64,000 nt of DNA from Lithobates sylvaticus (taxonomy: Eukaryota > Chordata > Amphibia > Anura > Ranidae), in the NCBI GenBank assembly GCA_028564925.1, contig CM053026.1:642173967-642237966 (forward strand), read 5' to 3'. Positions 34,395-44,369 of this stretch are shown here, in pieces. The stretch's first letter is position 1; every line of letters begins with the position of its first letter. The position numbers and the translations under genes were made by a program. Under the pieces are notes generated by a model. The model saw only the letters and a program-made list of their open reading frames with translations. It was not told the origin of the DNA and made no database searches.

Positions 34395-34885
34395 CAACTG
34401 GAAAATTAGGGGGTCGTCCTATACGCCCAGTCGCCTTATACACCGGTGTTCTGATGAGAAGTTTCCCCCAATCGGATAGTGTCCGCCATATACTGCGCAG
34501 GGGCATCGCTTGCGCAGTACGGAGGACAAAGGAGACAACGAAAGTCTCAGAAGATGAACGGCGCCTGCGCACTTAATAGTACATTCTGTCACATACTCCC
34601 GATGTTGTAAAACAGCACTTTGTAACAGGGCCCCTCGCGGGCTCAGTTCACTCGCTACGCTTCAGGCACGGCCTCGCTTCATTCGGCATATTTTTATTCC
34701 AACTCTATGTCCACTTGGATGGTGAGGCTTGAACTTGGACTCAGAGCAGAATGTACTATTAGGTGCGCAGGCGCCGTTCATCTTCGGAGACTTTCGGCGT
34801 CTCCTTTGTCCTCCGTACTGCGCAAGCGCAGTATAGGGCGGACACTATCCGATGGGGGACATTTCTCAACAGGACACCGGCATAT
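34395..34885. repeat. GC-rich inverted repeat (foldback), arms ~150-190 bp
   Basis: Left arm 34445-34590 and right arm 34745-34885 are reverse complements over CGGATAGTGTCCGCC, GCGCAGTACGGAGGACAAAG, GAGAC-GAAAGTCTC and GATGAACGGCGCCTGCGCAC. The spacer at 34595-34740 includes CGCTACGCTTCAGGCACGGC. Each arm also contains its own TGCGC...GCGCA palindrome. The outer left end GGGGGTCGTCCTATACGCCC resembles ends of vertebrate DNA transposons, so this may be a foldback-like MITE. No reading frame is meaningful. Confidence 0.75.
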
Positions 34886-35243
34886 ATGAGTATTACTGAT
34901 CTTTCTTGGTAAAATATACTATTTTGTGTATTTTATTTCCAAAATAAACAAACATGTAGTTAGTATTGGAATGCTTCTGTATTCCTTGTTTCAATAGTAG
35001 CCAAATTGTACTAAAAGATAAAGTATTAAATTGGCAAACATAAAATGTAGGTACAAATAAATAATAGTTATATGTATTTATATATAATGTGATTAGCTAT
35101 AAATGTAGAGTTCACAAACTAGCCACTTCACACAGTGCAGTTTGATTCAACATACTTTGTCATTGATACAGTAGATGCTCTAATTTCTCACCTGAACACT
35201 TGTTGTTAGTGTTTCTAACCTTGAAAAAATGCACTTCCACAAT
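34886..35243. other. Intergenic DNA, no gene seen
   Basis: AT-rich sequence with no recognised repeat. Confidence 0.35.
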
Positions 35244-35763
35244 GTAAAGTGTTACTAAACCCAGGACCCTGCATTCACTATATCTGCTGTCTCACAGTAC
35301 ACAAAACATGGAAATGCAATAGTTTTAGTAAATATAAACTGCTAAATACATTTTCTCCTCAGCAGTATATAACAGTCTTGTGACTTCTATCAATGCCCGG
35401 TTAAAGCTTGTAGGAGGAGTTTTAATTCTTCCCTGATTGTCCTATGAGGCTGAAGGACCCCTGACCCTCTGTCTGGACAGTGCTGATTGGCCCTGTGCTG
35501 TTTACATACACCGTCCTAAGAAAAAAAAAACTCTCTAGCAATACACACCAAACTGAGCATGTGCAGCTTGCCCCCAAGGCTCTGTTCTATCAGTATATAT
35601 ATTGAGGACTGTGGAAGAAAGGGAGGAGAAGAAAGGATCACACAGCATTTTTACAGAATGCAGAGGATTAACCCCTTAGGTTCCACAGTCAGTATAACAA
35701 GCATGCACTTGCATACTGCATACACAGACTGATTTTACTGTTGTGGGTTTAGTAATACTTTAA
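35244..35763. mobile_element. TTAA MITE, AAGTG-TTACTAAACCC variant
   Basis: The left end GTAAAGTGTTACTAAACCC and the right end GGGTTTAGTAATACTTTAA form a near-perfect inverted terminal repeat of ~19 bp. The right TTAA is intact, the left has mutated to GTAA. Interior without coding sequence. Confidence 0.75.
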
Positions 35764-36729
35764 AAAAAGTGAAAGCTAGTTTAAATGCCAATAACAAGAT
35801 ATCATGTAAGTTTATTGGCATTGTTCTTCTTGGTTGGCATTCTACTTGAAAAGAAATAATGTAAAGCACTTTATATCCTTTCTCGTAAAGGTGAAATAAC
35901 TCATCACTGAAAACACTATTAGTAATGGTGTCATAGTGAGCAAATGTGGAGCAAAAAAGGCTGTTTTTTTTGCACCTTAAGTGCATTATTATTACCTTGT
36001 CACAGCCGAACATTGAAACATTGACTTAAAGTGCACTGGTAATTAATTAGAAAGTGGCAGCTATTTCATTATGAGGAGCAAATTGGTATTGTGAAACTGT
36101 TATCAGTATTGCTATAATTTCATTAACCAAAGTATCTCATAGTTTTAAATTTAGTCAGGCTAAATAAGACATATCTATTAAGTTCAGTCATGAAAAAAAT
36201 AAAAAAATACACGCTCAGAACCCTTAACTTCTAGAGAAAGGCAAAAAAATCCTATAAAGTCTGGTCCAATGTGCCCCAACTGAGGCAATTAATAGTCATG
36301 TGATCACTGTAGCCAATTACAACACATCACATGAATTTTACACAATGGATGGCTTCCATTCATGTCATTCATTGTATACTATTGTGTTGATCTCTGTGAT
36401 TTGTCACAATGATCACATGGTACAAACAGGGCCAATCACAGCCCATATGTACCATATGATTAGCAGTGGCCAATCATAGCTAATCACAATAGTACACATT
36501 GAATGAACAGATTTCATTCAGAAAAAATGGTTGCTTATAACAGTGATTATCAGTGTGTAAAAAAAAAAAATCCCGATCACCTCCCCAGGGCAGTACAGTG
36601 TTACCACCACACCAGATCACCAGCTGTATGATGATGCTGTACTGCAGTGCACTAAATTTTGTATTTTTCCTTATTGCATAAAATTGTAAAAAAAAAAAAA
36701 TTACAACTTCAAAAAATTTCCCATGACTC
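35764..36729. other. Intergenic DNA with local CCAATCA repeats
   Basis: Positions 36280-36490 contain several loosely repeated CATGTGATCA/CCAATCACAG-type blocks in both orientations, which may form weak hairpins. No gene seen. Confidence 0.35.
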
Positions 36730-37335
36730 TTAACCACTTCCCGACCGGCACACGACAATGTACGTCGGCAAAATGGCACGGACAGGCATAAGGGCATACA
36801 GGTACGTCCCTTTAAGAATGCTGCCATGCCATCGCGTGCACGCCACCAGTCAGGACACCCGTGAGTCCGGTCGCGGGTCCCGCGGACTCGATCGCCGCGG
36901 GGAGATGTGGAAGTAAACAGCATCTCCCCGTTCTGCCTAGCAACAAGTGACACTGATCTCTGCTCCCTGTGATTGGAGCAGAGATCAGTGTTCAGTAACA
37001 CACAGCCACGATTTTTTTTACCAAAAATATGTAGAAGAATACGTATTGGCCTAAACTTAGGAAAAAAAGTATTTTTGGGGGATATTTATTATAGCAAAAA
37101 GAAAAAAATTATGTGTTTTTTTCAAAATTGTCGCTTTTTTTTGTTTATAGCGCAAAAAATAAAAACCGCAGGGGTGATCCAAGAAAGCTCTATTTTTGGG
37201 AAAAAAAGTACGTCAATCTTGTTTGGGAGCCACTTCGCACAACTGTGCAATTGTCAATTAAAGCGACGCAGTGCCGAATCGCAAAAAATGGTCTGGTTTT
37301 AAGCCAGCAAAATGGTCCGGTCTAAAAGTAGTTAA
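36730..37335 (+). mobile_element. TTAA MITE, ~0.6 kb copy
   Basis: Starts TTAACCACTTCCCGACCGGC and ends AAAAGTAGTTAA. It is an internally shortened relative of 4395-5395: the block from ~37008 (ACCAAAAATATGTAGAAGA) onward is the same 3' half, while the middle ~300 bp are missing. Its left end gives the clearest view of the family terminus, TTAA-CCACTTCCCGACC. Confidence 0.8.
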
Positions 37336-37802
37336 TAGATACCTTGGACTATCTTCATTCCAAAAAAGGGTAATTTGGGGGATATTTGTACTGTCCTGAT
37401 ATTTTAAGGCCTCAGCATCAGGGTTAATCTATTTTCAGATATACTGTATATACCATACTTTGTGGATATAACTTTAACTTTCCTACAGATTAATTAATAG
37501 ACACTGATTTGTGTTATTTTCACCAAAAAATGTACAAGTATATATTTTGGCCTAAATTTATGAAGAAATATCTGCAACATTTTGTAACAGAAACTAAGAA
37601 AGAATATTTTTTTCAATTACTTACAAAAACCCAGTGGTTATTATATTACCATCAAAAGAAAGATCTATTTATGTGAAAATGTTTTAATATGGGTACAGTG
37701 TTGCATGACAGCGCAATTGTCATTCAGAGTGTGACAGGACGGAAAGCTGAAAATTAGCCTGGGCAGGAAGAGGGTGAAGGTGCCCAGTATTGAAGTAGTT
37801 AA
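37336..37802 (+). mobile_element. Adjacent TTAA MITE fragment
   Basis: The 3' portion of the same family (GACAGCGCAATTGTCATTCA, then GGGCAGGAAGAGGGTGAAGG, ending GAAGTAGTTAA) follows directly on the previous copy. The first ~150 bp resemble a different frog repeat (GGGGGATATTTGTACTGTCC). Arrangement and left boundary are uncertain. Confidence 0.55.
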
Positions 37803-38106
37803 TAGAAAGAGACCTGTGTGAAAGTTTATGATCAAAAAGCATATTAAAAATAAAAAAAATATGTGCAAAAAAATGTTGTCAAATAATTACAATAACGCAG
37901 CAAAAAAGACACAGAGGAGTATGGGAGGGAGTTGGGACTTTACGATACCCAGTAGGTAATGCAAATAAATGGGAATGATATAGAGATAAAAAATTACAAA
38001 ATGTATTATAACAATATAAAAGGAAAGACGTTTTGAGTCACATAGTAATTTCAGTATAATTAGTGTAGGGTGAACCCCATACACGAAGAGTGCAGCTGAA
38101 CTGAGT

Positions 38107-38165
38107 GGACATAAAGACCCCAACATGTTTCAACAAATTATCTTCTTCAGGGGATGAAGATGTCC
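38107..38165 (-). ncRNA. Hammerhead ribozyme motif, antisense to the PLE ORF
   Basis: Minus strand: outer stem I GGACAT, loop CTTCAT, inner stem CCC, core CTGAAGA, weak stem II AGATAATTTGTT, core GAAAC, stem III ACATGT, cleavage residue T, inner stem GGG, loop, and outer stem ATGTCC. GGACAT/ATGTCC is a perfect 6-bp helix and CCC/GGG pairs next to the core. Invariant core residues are present, but stem II has only about two convincing pairs, so activity is doubtful. Type I layout. Confidence 0.65.
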
Positions 38166-39087
38166 ACTTGAAAAGGATATCTAAAAACAAATACATGTAG
38201 GGTAATATCCCAAAATACAGAAAATATACAGACGTAAGATATTGGCGAACATCATAATGTAGGTATCAATACTCACAATATATCAGCTATAATAGCAGGT
38301 ATATTTATGGAAAAGAAGGAAAGTGTGTGTCTGTGGTTTATAGTCGTGGCATGCCAGGTCTCATGGATCCCAGAGGCCATCAGAAGGAAGAAATAAGGAC
38401 TCCTGCCACCAGTCCTAATGGAGAGGCCCCAATAATAGTGATCGGAACACCAACAGTGTTTTCACATGGCGGTGAAGACAGCACAAAAATGAGGCACAGA
38501 CACAAGAGGGGGACCAGAGGGGGAGGCAAATACACCCCAAAAAGAAGGCAGGTTTAAAGGAAAGTGTCATATTTAATCGTAGTGGAAAAACCCTAACCAA
38601 AGAAGAGGAAGCTATCTTAGAAAAAGGGCTTAAATATGTACCCCCTAGTAATTTAAATACATTTCAGACTTTTGTGGAAGTCCAAAAATATGTACGTAAA
38701 TTAAACATTAAGTGGTGCATTATGACTAACTCTCTAAGGAATAAAACAGTGGTTTCCTCTGAAATTGTTCATGCCAAAACGGCCAATGCTTCGCTTTAAA
38801 ATTTTTCCCATAAATGTCCCCCCCACTATCTCTGTTTTTAGAGAACTGGTCTTAAAAGACTGGGATGCTGTAAAGATAAGGACTGTGAGACCTCCAAAGT
38901 ATATATATTGGGGATAGAGATGAGAGAAATGAATTTTCATCTGCCGTATGGATAAGGAAGGATAAGGAACAAGGTATAGTTGTCTTGAATAAAGACAGTT
39001 ATAACCAAGAAAAGGCTAGGATCCTATCTAATTGTGATACTTACACCCAACTTAGAAATAACCCCACTTATGTATATGAAAAAGAGC

Positions 39088-39537
39088 TTAAAGTGGTTGT
39101 AAACCCTCCTTCCTGACTTTTACCTATAGGTAAGCCTAGAATACGGCTTACCTATAGGTAGTGGAAATATCTCCTAAACGTTTAGGAGATATTCCCCTTA
39201 TAGCGCGCTGATAATGTCATTGGCGCATGCGCTGTGAAGAAACGGACCTCTGTGCTTTTTCTTCCCCAGCGTGTGCTGTAACTGACGTCATGCGCTATAA
39301 CTGCGCATGACGTCACGCGGCTCCTGCCAGTCACAGAGCCGGAGTCCGCGGCCCCAGAAGGAAGAGGGGGGAAGATGGGCACAGCCTGCACAGGGGACAG
39401 CGCGGGCTTCGTTTGCAGGTAAGTGTCACATAATGGGCTAGTATGCGATGCATACTAGCCCATTGTGCTTTTAACTTGCAGGGTTTGCAAGGAGCAAAAG
39501 GGGAAGTAAAACCCATCAGGGTTTACTTCCTCTTTAA
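39088..39537. mobile_element. TTAA MITE inside the PLE coding region
   Basis: TTAA at 39088-39091 and 39534-39537 flanks the ends AAGTGGTTGTAAACCC and GGGTTTACTTCCTCTTTAA. The interior carries a GTAAGCCTAGAATACGGCTT hairpin and two ATCTCCTAAACGTTTAGGAG palindromic arms. It landed at a TTAA between codons of the Penelope-like coding remnant, so it postdates that element. Confidence 0.8.
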
Positions 39538-40262
39538 CAAACTACTTAATACTGGTGTTAAGGAGGGAGTTCTTGGTACCAAAAGGAACGTGAGTTTTTG
39601 GCCCCACTGGCTCCCAGGGTACCAATAATATATTGCCTGCCAAAAATCCATAGAAGTTTTAACTAACCCTCCTGGATGTCCCATCATCAGTGGTATAAAT
39701 TCCATCACAGCTAGGGCAGGCAAGTACATAGATTACTACTTGCAACCACTGGTGAGATGTACGCCTTCATTTTTGAAAGATACTAAGCCCATTATTAACA
39801 CTCTGAGGGAAATACAATGGAAATAGAGTTATCTATAAGCAACTGCGATATCACACGATTCTGGATACCAAGCACTGTCAGAGGTCCAAAAAAGTATATT
39901 TTAGGTCAATTAAAGTTTTCTATGACTCACAATTATTTTTGGCATAGTGGGTCTTATTTACTACAACTAAGAGGTGTTGCTCTGGGGGCCAAATTTGCCC
40001 CTAGTATGGCCAATCTTTTTATGGCCAAATAGGAGTCTGTGTGGTTTGCAATATGTAGGGCATAGCACATGAGCACTGTAGGTTCATTTAAATGAGAATA
40101 TTGCCAACATTAGCAAAGGCTATAAAAACCACAGTGTTTCAAAGCATTACGTTTTGCAGCATAACAAAAATTCAGCAGGCACCATGTTTGTTGCCTTTGA
40201 GAATATGTCCCCAGTTGGAGGGGAAGTAATGCTAGGAGGAATATTTCTAGAGCTAAAACCAA

Positions 40263-41036
40263 AGGGGCGTGGCCACACAGACTTTGAAAATTATTTTTTG
40301 ACATTTGGACGCTCTCAGAGATCTGCTCTGCTCACCACTCTGGTTGTTCGCCATTCGGAGTCCATTCATTATTGGGTGCACCTTGACCAGTGTCTAAATG
40401 AGTGGGTGAGATTTGATGCAGCATATGTGGTATCCCATGCGATTATTTGCACGTACCATCAAGTTATCCTTCGTTGCAGTGTGCTGTGGAACATTTTGCT
40501 GTGTTTTGCTATTTTTAAACGTTGAACATGTGAGTTTAAATATTGAAGTGTGTGTGGAGATTATGTTTGATTAAATCGTTTTGCAAACAGAATCACGCTA
40601 TGTGGAGCACTCTATATTTTATATTTTCACATATGGAGGTAATTTCTTTGGATTGATCGCTTCTCTAACCCAGGTGTGGTAAAACAGCGCATATGCCAAC
40701 CACGAGAGTGGGAGGCAACATTATCTGGTGAGTGCGACCCTATGGGAGTGGGATCACGAGACACGTCGGTGTGGTGGAAGATTATAAAGGAGTGTTTTCA
40801 AGATTGACCTTCATTGGACATTTCTTGTCATATACTGTTTTTTATTTTTTATCACAGTTATCAAAAAGGACTTTTTTTCACCTAACATTATTTCACGTGG
40901 TGTTATATGTTGTTGTTTTATGATAATTTTGCAACAGCTCCATTTCATATTAGTTATATTGTTTTAGCGCTACTTGATTATTCTTTTTCAAACACTTAGG
41001 TGCAGCACACGTTTGAGTATAATCTAGATATCATCA
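40263..41036 (+). mobile_element. Unclassified 774-bp insertion, 9-bp duplication
   Basis: TAAAACCAA at 40254-40262 recurs exactly at 41037-41045, immediately flanking a segment that starts AGGGGCGTGGCC and ends GATATCATCA. On both sides the Penelope-like coding remnant continues, which makes the boundaries firm. The insert contains no recognisable domain; its 123-codon frame (40154-40525) begins outside it and is accidental. A 9-bp duplication with a simple-sequence-like 3' edge suggests a short retroposon, but the family is unknown to me. Confidence 0.65.
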
Positions 41037-41551
41037 TAAAACCAAGTGTACATACCAACTAAAAATGCATGCTCCCCTCATTTAAATATTGAGTGGGACA
41101 TTAGTTGTTTTATAAAACTTCTTTGCTTCTGGAATTTTGCAAATGTCATCATTAATCTGACTGTTTATGACATTTTACAGGGGTTTTTCAATTTTATTTT
41201 ATTTGCAATTTTATTTAATTTTTATTTCCTTATTTGTTCTAATGGCTTATTTTTATTGATATTTTGTTGGATTTTCTGTTGCTTCGACCAAGGGGGATTG
41301 ATTGCAATTTTTTAAAAATATTTTCACTAAAGTGAGGTTTTATACATATTATAATATTTTTGAAGTGTATTATGGTATCTGAGCACAAAATGGTGATATT
41401 ATGTACTCTGTAATTTTTTGAAGTGTACAGTATTTTACCAGCATGTTTCATGGTTTCTGAGCACAAGATGGCGATATTAAGCACTCTATATATGTTTATT
41501 TATATGTACTTTTCTATTTGAGCATGGGGATATTATGCACTTAATTGATGA

Positions 41552-42015
41552 TTAAAGTGGTTGTAAACCCTTACAATCTACTTTTTGCTACAGGTAAGCC
41601 TATAATAAGGCTTACATGTAGCTACCCCGGATATCTCCTAAACCTACACAGTTTAGGTGATATCCCCTTTGTCTGCATGTGCTGACGTCATTGGCACATG
41701 CACACTGAAGCAATGGCACGTATGCGCCATTTTTTTCAGTGCGTGTGCCATTACCCGATGCAAATGCGCAGGAGCGACATCATCGTGGCTCCAGTCCAAT
41801 CACAGCTCAGGAGCCCGCGATACCCGGAAGTAACTCTGGGAGCGGTGTCGTTAGCTGGTGCTGTGTATGGGCACTGCATCGGGGGCTTCGATCTCAGGTA
41901 TTAGTATTACATAATGAGCTAATATGCTATGCCTACTAGTTCATTATGCCTTTGTCTTGCAGGTCTTGTTTTTTCTTTTTTTTTTTTTATATATGTGGGT
42001 TTACAACCACTTTAA
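41552..42015. mobile_element. TTAA MITE, clean copy of the AAGTGGTTGTAAACCC family
   Basis: TTAA at 41552-41555 and 42012-42015; the ends TTAAAGTGGTTGTAAACCC and GGGTTTACAACCACTTTAA are a perfect 19-bp inverted repeat. It is the best-preserved copy in the window and is inserted in the 3' region of the Penelope-like element. The interior includes CAGGTAAGCCTATAATAAGG and a GC-rich centre. Confidence 0.85.
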
Positions 42016-42154
42016 TAGAGCCAAGTTTAGTGATTTGTTTAATCCAAGGAAGCTATGTATAGCATTGGTTTAGCTAGTTGATTGATATCTCTCTCAGCCA
42101 ATGAGATGTGATCCTCCTTGACTGCATATGTCTATTTAAACAGCTTAGTATAGG

Positions 42155-42218
42155 CGTGTATCTGTGCCCCTGATGACATCATTCTTGATTGACCCAATAG
42201 GGCCGACTGGGATACACG
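42155..42218 (+). ncRNA. Decayed hammerhead motif, sense, PLE 3' region
   Basis: The outer helix CGTGTATC/GATACACG is a perfect 8 bp, and GCCC before the core pairs with GGG after it. The core begins CTGATGA, but where GAAAC is expected the sequence is CAATAGGGCCGACTGGG, so the second core strand is lost. I read it as a former hammerhead in the downstream terminal region of the Penelope-like element. Confidence 0.5.
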
Positions 42219-42478
42219 CTATTAAACATGTGCACCTTTCCCTGGGGGAATTTCTCTATGAAAAAAAACAGGTATATGCGCAAGAGCTAAGGCTCATATA
42301 TCTCCCAATTTACAACACTTTATGGCATAAAATACATAGTCTCAAGGAGTCCATGTAGAAAAGGTTAATATATAGGGAAAGCAGGGGGATAGTGTCCATG
42401 GACTCTTAGGGCTGCCGTCATAGAAGAACAGAAACCAAGTTCCAAAACTGCAAAAACAACAAGGAGAGAGGCGTCTCT

Positions 42479-42898
42479 AATGCCCTGTACACACAATAGG
42501 ATTTTCTGACAACAAAATCCATGAGATTTTTCCGACGGATGTTGGCTCAAACTTGTCTTGCATACACACGGTCACACAAAGTTGGTTGGAAATTCCGAAC
42601 GTCAAGAACACGGTGACATACAACACGTACGCTGAGAAAAATGAAGTTCAATAGCCAGTGCTGCTCTTCTGCTGGATTCCGAGCATGTGTGGCACTTTGT
42701 GTGTCGGAATTGTGTACACACGATCGGAATTTCCAACAACGGATTTTGTTGTCGGAAAATTTAAGAAAACCAGATCACAAATTTTGTGTGACGGAAATTC
42801 CTATGGAAAATGTGTGATGGAGCCTACACACGGTCGGAATTTCTGACAACAAGGTCCTATCACACATTTTCCATCGGAAAGTCTGACCGTGTAGACCC
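42479..42898. mobile_element. MITE, TGCCC(C)GTACACACGGTCGG family
   Basis: The left end TAATGCCCTGTACACACAAT and the right end CTGACCGTGTAGACCC form a degenerate inverted terminal repeat. The interior repeats CGGAATTTCCGACAACAAA-like blocks in both orientations. A related copy lies at 47472-47803. A 3-bp TAA-type flank hints at PIF/Harbinger, but I cannot confirm it. Confidence 0.65.
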
Positions 42899-44361
42899 AA
42901 ATAGTCAAGGTGGCCGCTCCTGCAGACTGCTCCCTTTGTCGTTATTGCTCCAGCGCTGTCTCGGATGGTATCACTCCATGTAGATGGATGCCGGCAGCTT
43001 AAAGTTGGAGTCAAAAATGATGCGGCTGGAGCTGTGGCTGGTGGTGTCTGGCAAGGTAGAGGTAGTGCTCCCGGCAGATACGCGTGCTCCCTACCCAGAA
43101 GTTCTGATCACGTATCAGATACATGATCCAGCTCAGAGTGGTTGCCTCAGCAGTATATGTGCACAAAGCAGTCAGAAAGTGGTTAAGCACAGAGGTTTCT
43201 TTTATATTAAAAATAATAAACTAACATATTAGGTTATTTTATGTCAGTTAGTTAGTTAATTTATACAGCCCAAACAGGTATGTAAGAAACTGTAAATTGG
43301 AGAAAATCATTTGATAAACCATTTGAAATAGAAAGAGTTAAATATATTAACAAACTAAAACTGCATGTTTGTCGATTTCTCTGCTTTTTGTAAAGATATA
43401 TTCAGGACAAATGCACAAGTCAAGTAATTTTTGTTCACATGCAAATATTTGTATCTTTACTTTCAGCAATTTCGGCACAATGGCTTTAATATAACTGAGT
43501 TTAGCTGTTTGCGAACTCATGGCTGTTTACCATCTGGTCAAGGTGATTTTGCCTATTCTTTTCTGGACTCCAGTAATGTTCGGCCACTGTGGTGCATTTG
43601 AAATTGTGTCAAAACCATACCTTAATTCAGTGCACTGTGACATTTTAGGATATTTGACAAAAGTAATACGTATGTTGTAGAATCCCCATTCTGTTAGCAT
43701 TATATACTAGGAGGTTTTATAAGGCAAATGTATAAATGTCAAAACCGTTAAAATATCTTCACATTAAACAGCTACATGTAAGTCTATGTGTCTGCTTTTC
43801 AATGAAATACAAAAAAAAGGTTTTATAACATACCATATTTTAGACCCACTGATATCACCACTAGGTCTCTGTGCTTTTCTGTGCAATAAAAGTAGATTAT
43901 AGTTTGTGTAAGGGGTTGGTATGGTGCTGTACTTAGCTTTCTTCACACATAACAGCAACATACATCAGGACTCCTCTCAAGAGCTCTCAGCACTCACTGA
44001 AATTTGATGATTGAAATCTACGGTCCAGACAGGGTAAGGCTGGGGAGGAAAGAGCTAGATAATTCTGGATGTCTTCCCAAAGCAAATTCTAATGCACTTT
44101 GTAAGAAGCTCACATTCTGCATTGAAATCAGAGTTAGCAATTTCAGTACAGGAGATGAGCCTGTACAACTGTGCAAGACTAAAGGCAAGGTAAGATGAAG
44201 ACCAGGCGGTATCTTAGACTCTGCGCCTTGGCCCTCAGAGGATGTGGCCAGCCAAGCCCTCTGTGGAATTCACTACCATCCACCCAGCTGCTATCCTAAA
44301 TTATGGACAGCCACTCCACCTTTAGTGGGAACAGAATCCCAAGTCATGACACTTTAAGCTG
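42899..44361. other. Intergenic DNA, no gene seen
   Basis: Ordinary AT-rich sequence with no recognised repeat or domain. Confidence 0.4.
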
Positions 44362-44369
44362 TTGAAGAC

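Larger units (their letters stand above)
38327..41100 (+). pseudogene. Penelope-like RT/GIY-YIG polyprotein remnant
   Basis: The coding remnant begins with a basic region (RGTRGGGKYTPKRRQ near 38490). Reverse transcriptase blocks follow: a C-L-P-K-I-H stretch near 39630 (the family's YYLPKIH), GKYIDYYLQPLV near 39720 and RGVALGAKFAPSMANLFMAK near 39970. Sequence then passes quickly into a GIY-YIG-type endonuclease region (LQYVGH near 40045, WRGSNARRNISRAKTK near 40215) and ends with LNIEWDISCFI near 41080. The RT section holding the YxDD motif is absent, and several breaks plus three insertions inactivate the copy. In intact relatives the RT copies the element RNA and the endonuclease opens the target. 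Confidence 0.75.
37805..42360 (+). mobile_element. Penelope-like element, decayed, with hammerheads
   Basis: A plus-strand Penelope-like retroelement with an inverted hammerhead near its left end (38107-38165), coding remnants at 38327-41100 and a decayed sense hammerhead downstream (42155-42218). Three later elements sit inside it: TTAA MITEs at 39088-39537 and 41552-42015, and a 774-bp insertion at 40263-41036. Outer boundaries are approximate because I found no clear target duplication. The layout, with a partial inverted terminal region upstream and a direct one downstream, is as known for this group. Confidence 0.65.

Noticed and set aside
40154-40525. 123-codon frame as a real protein
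   Set aside because: It runs from the Penelope-like endonuclease remnant, in a different frame, straight into the 774-bp insertion.
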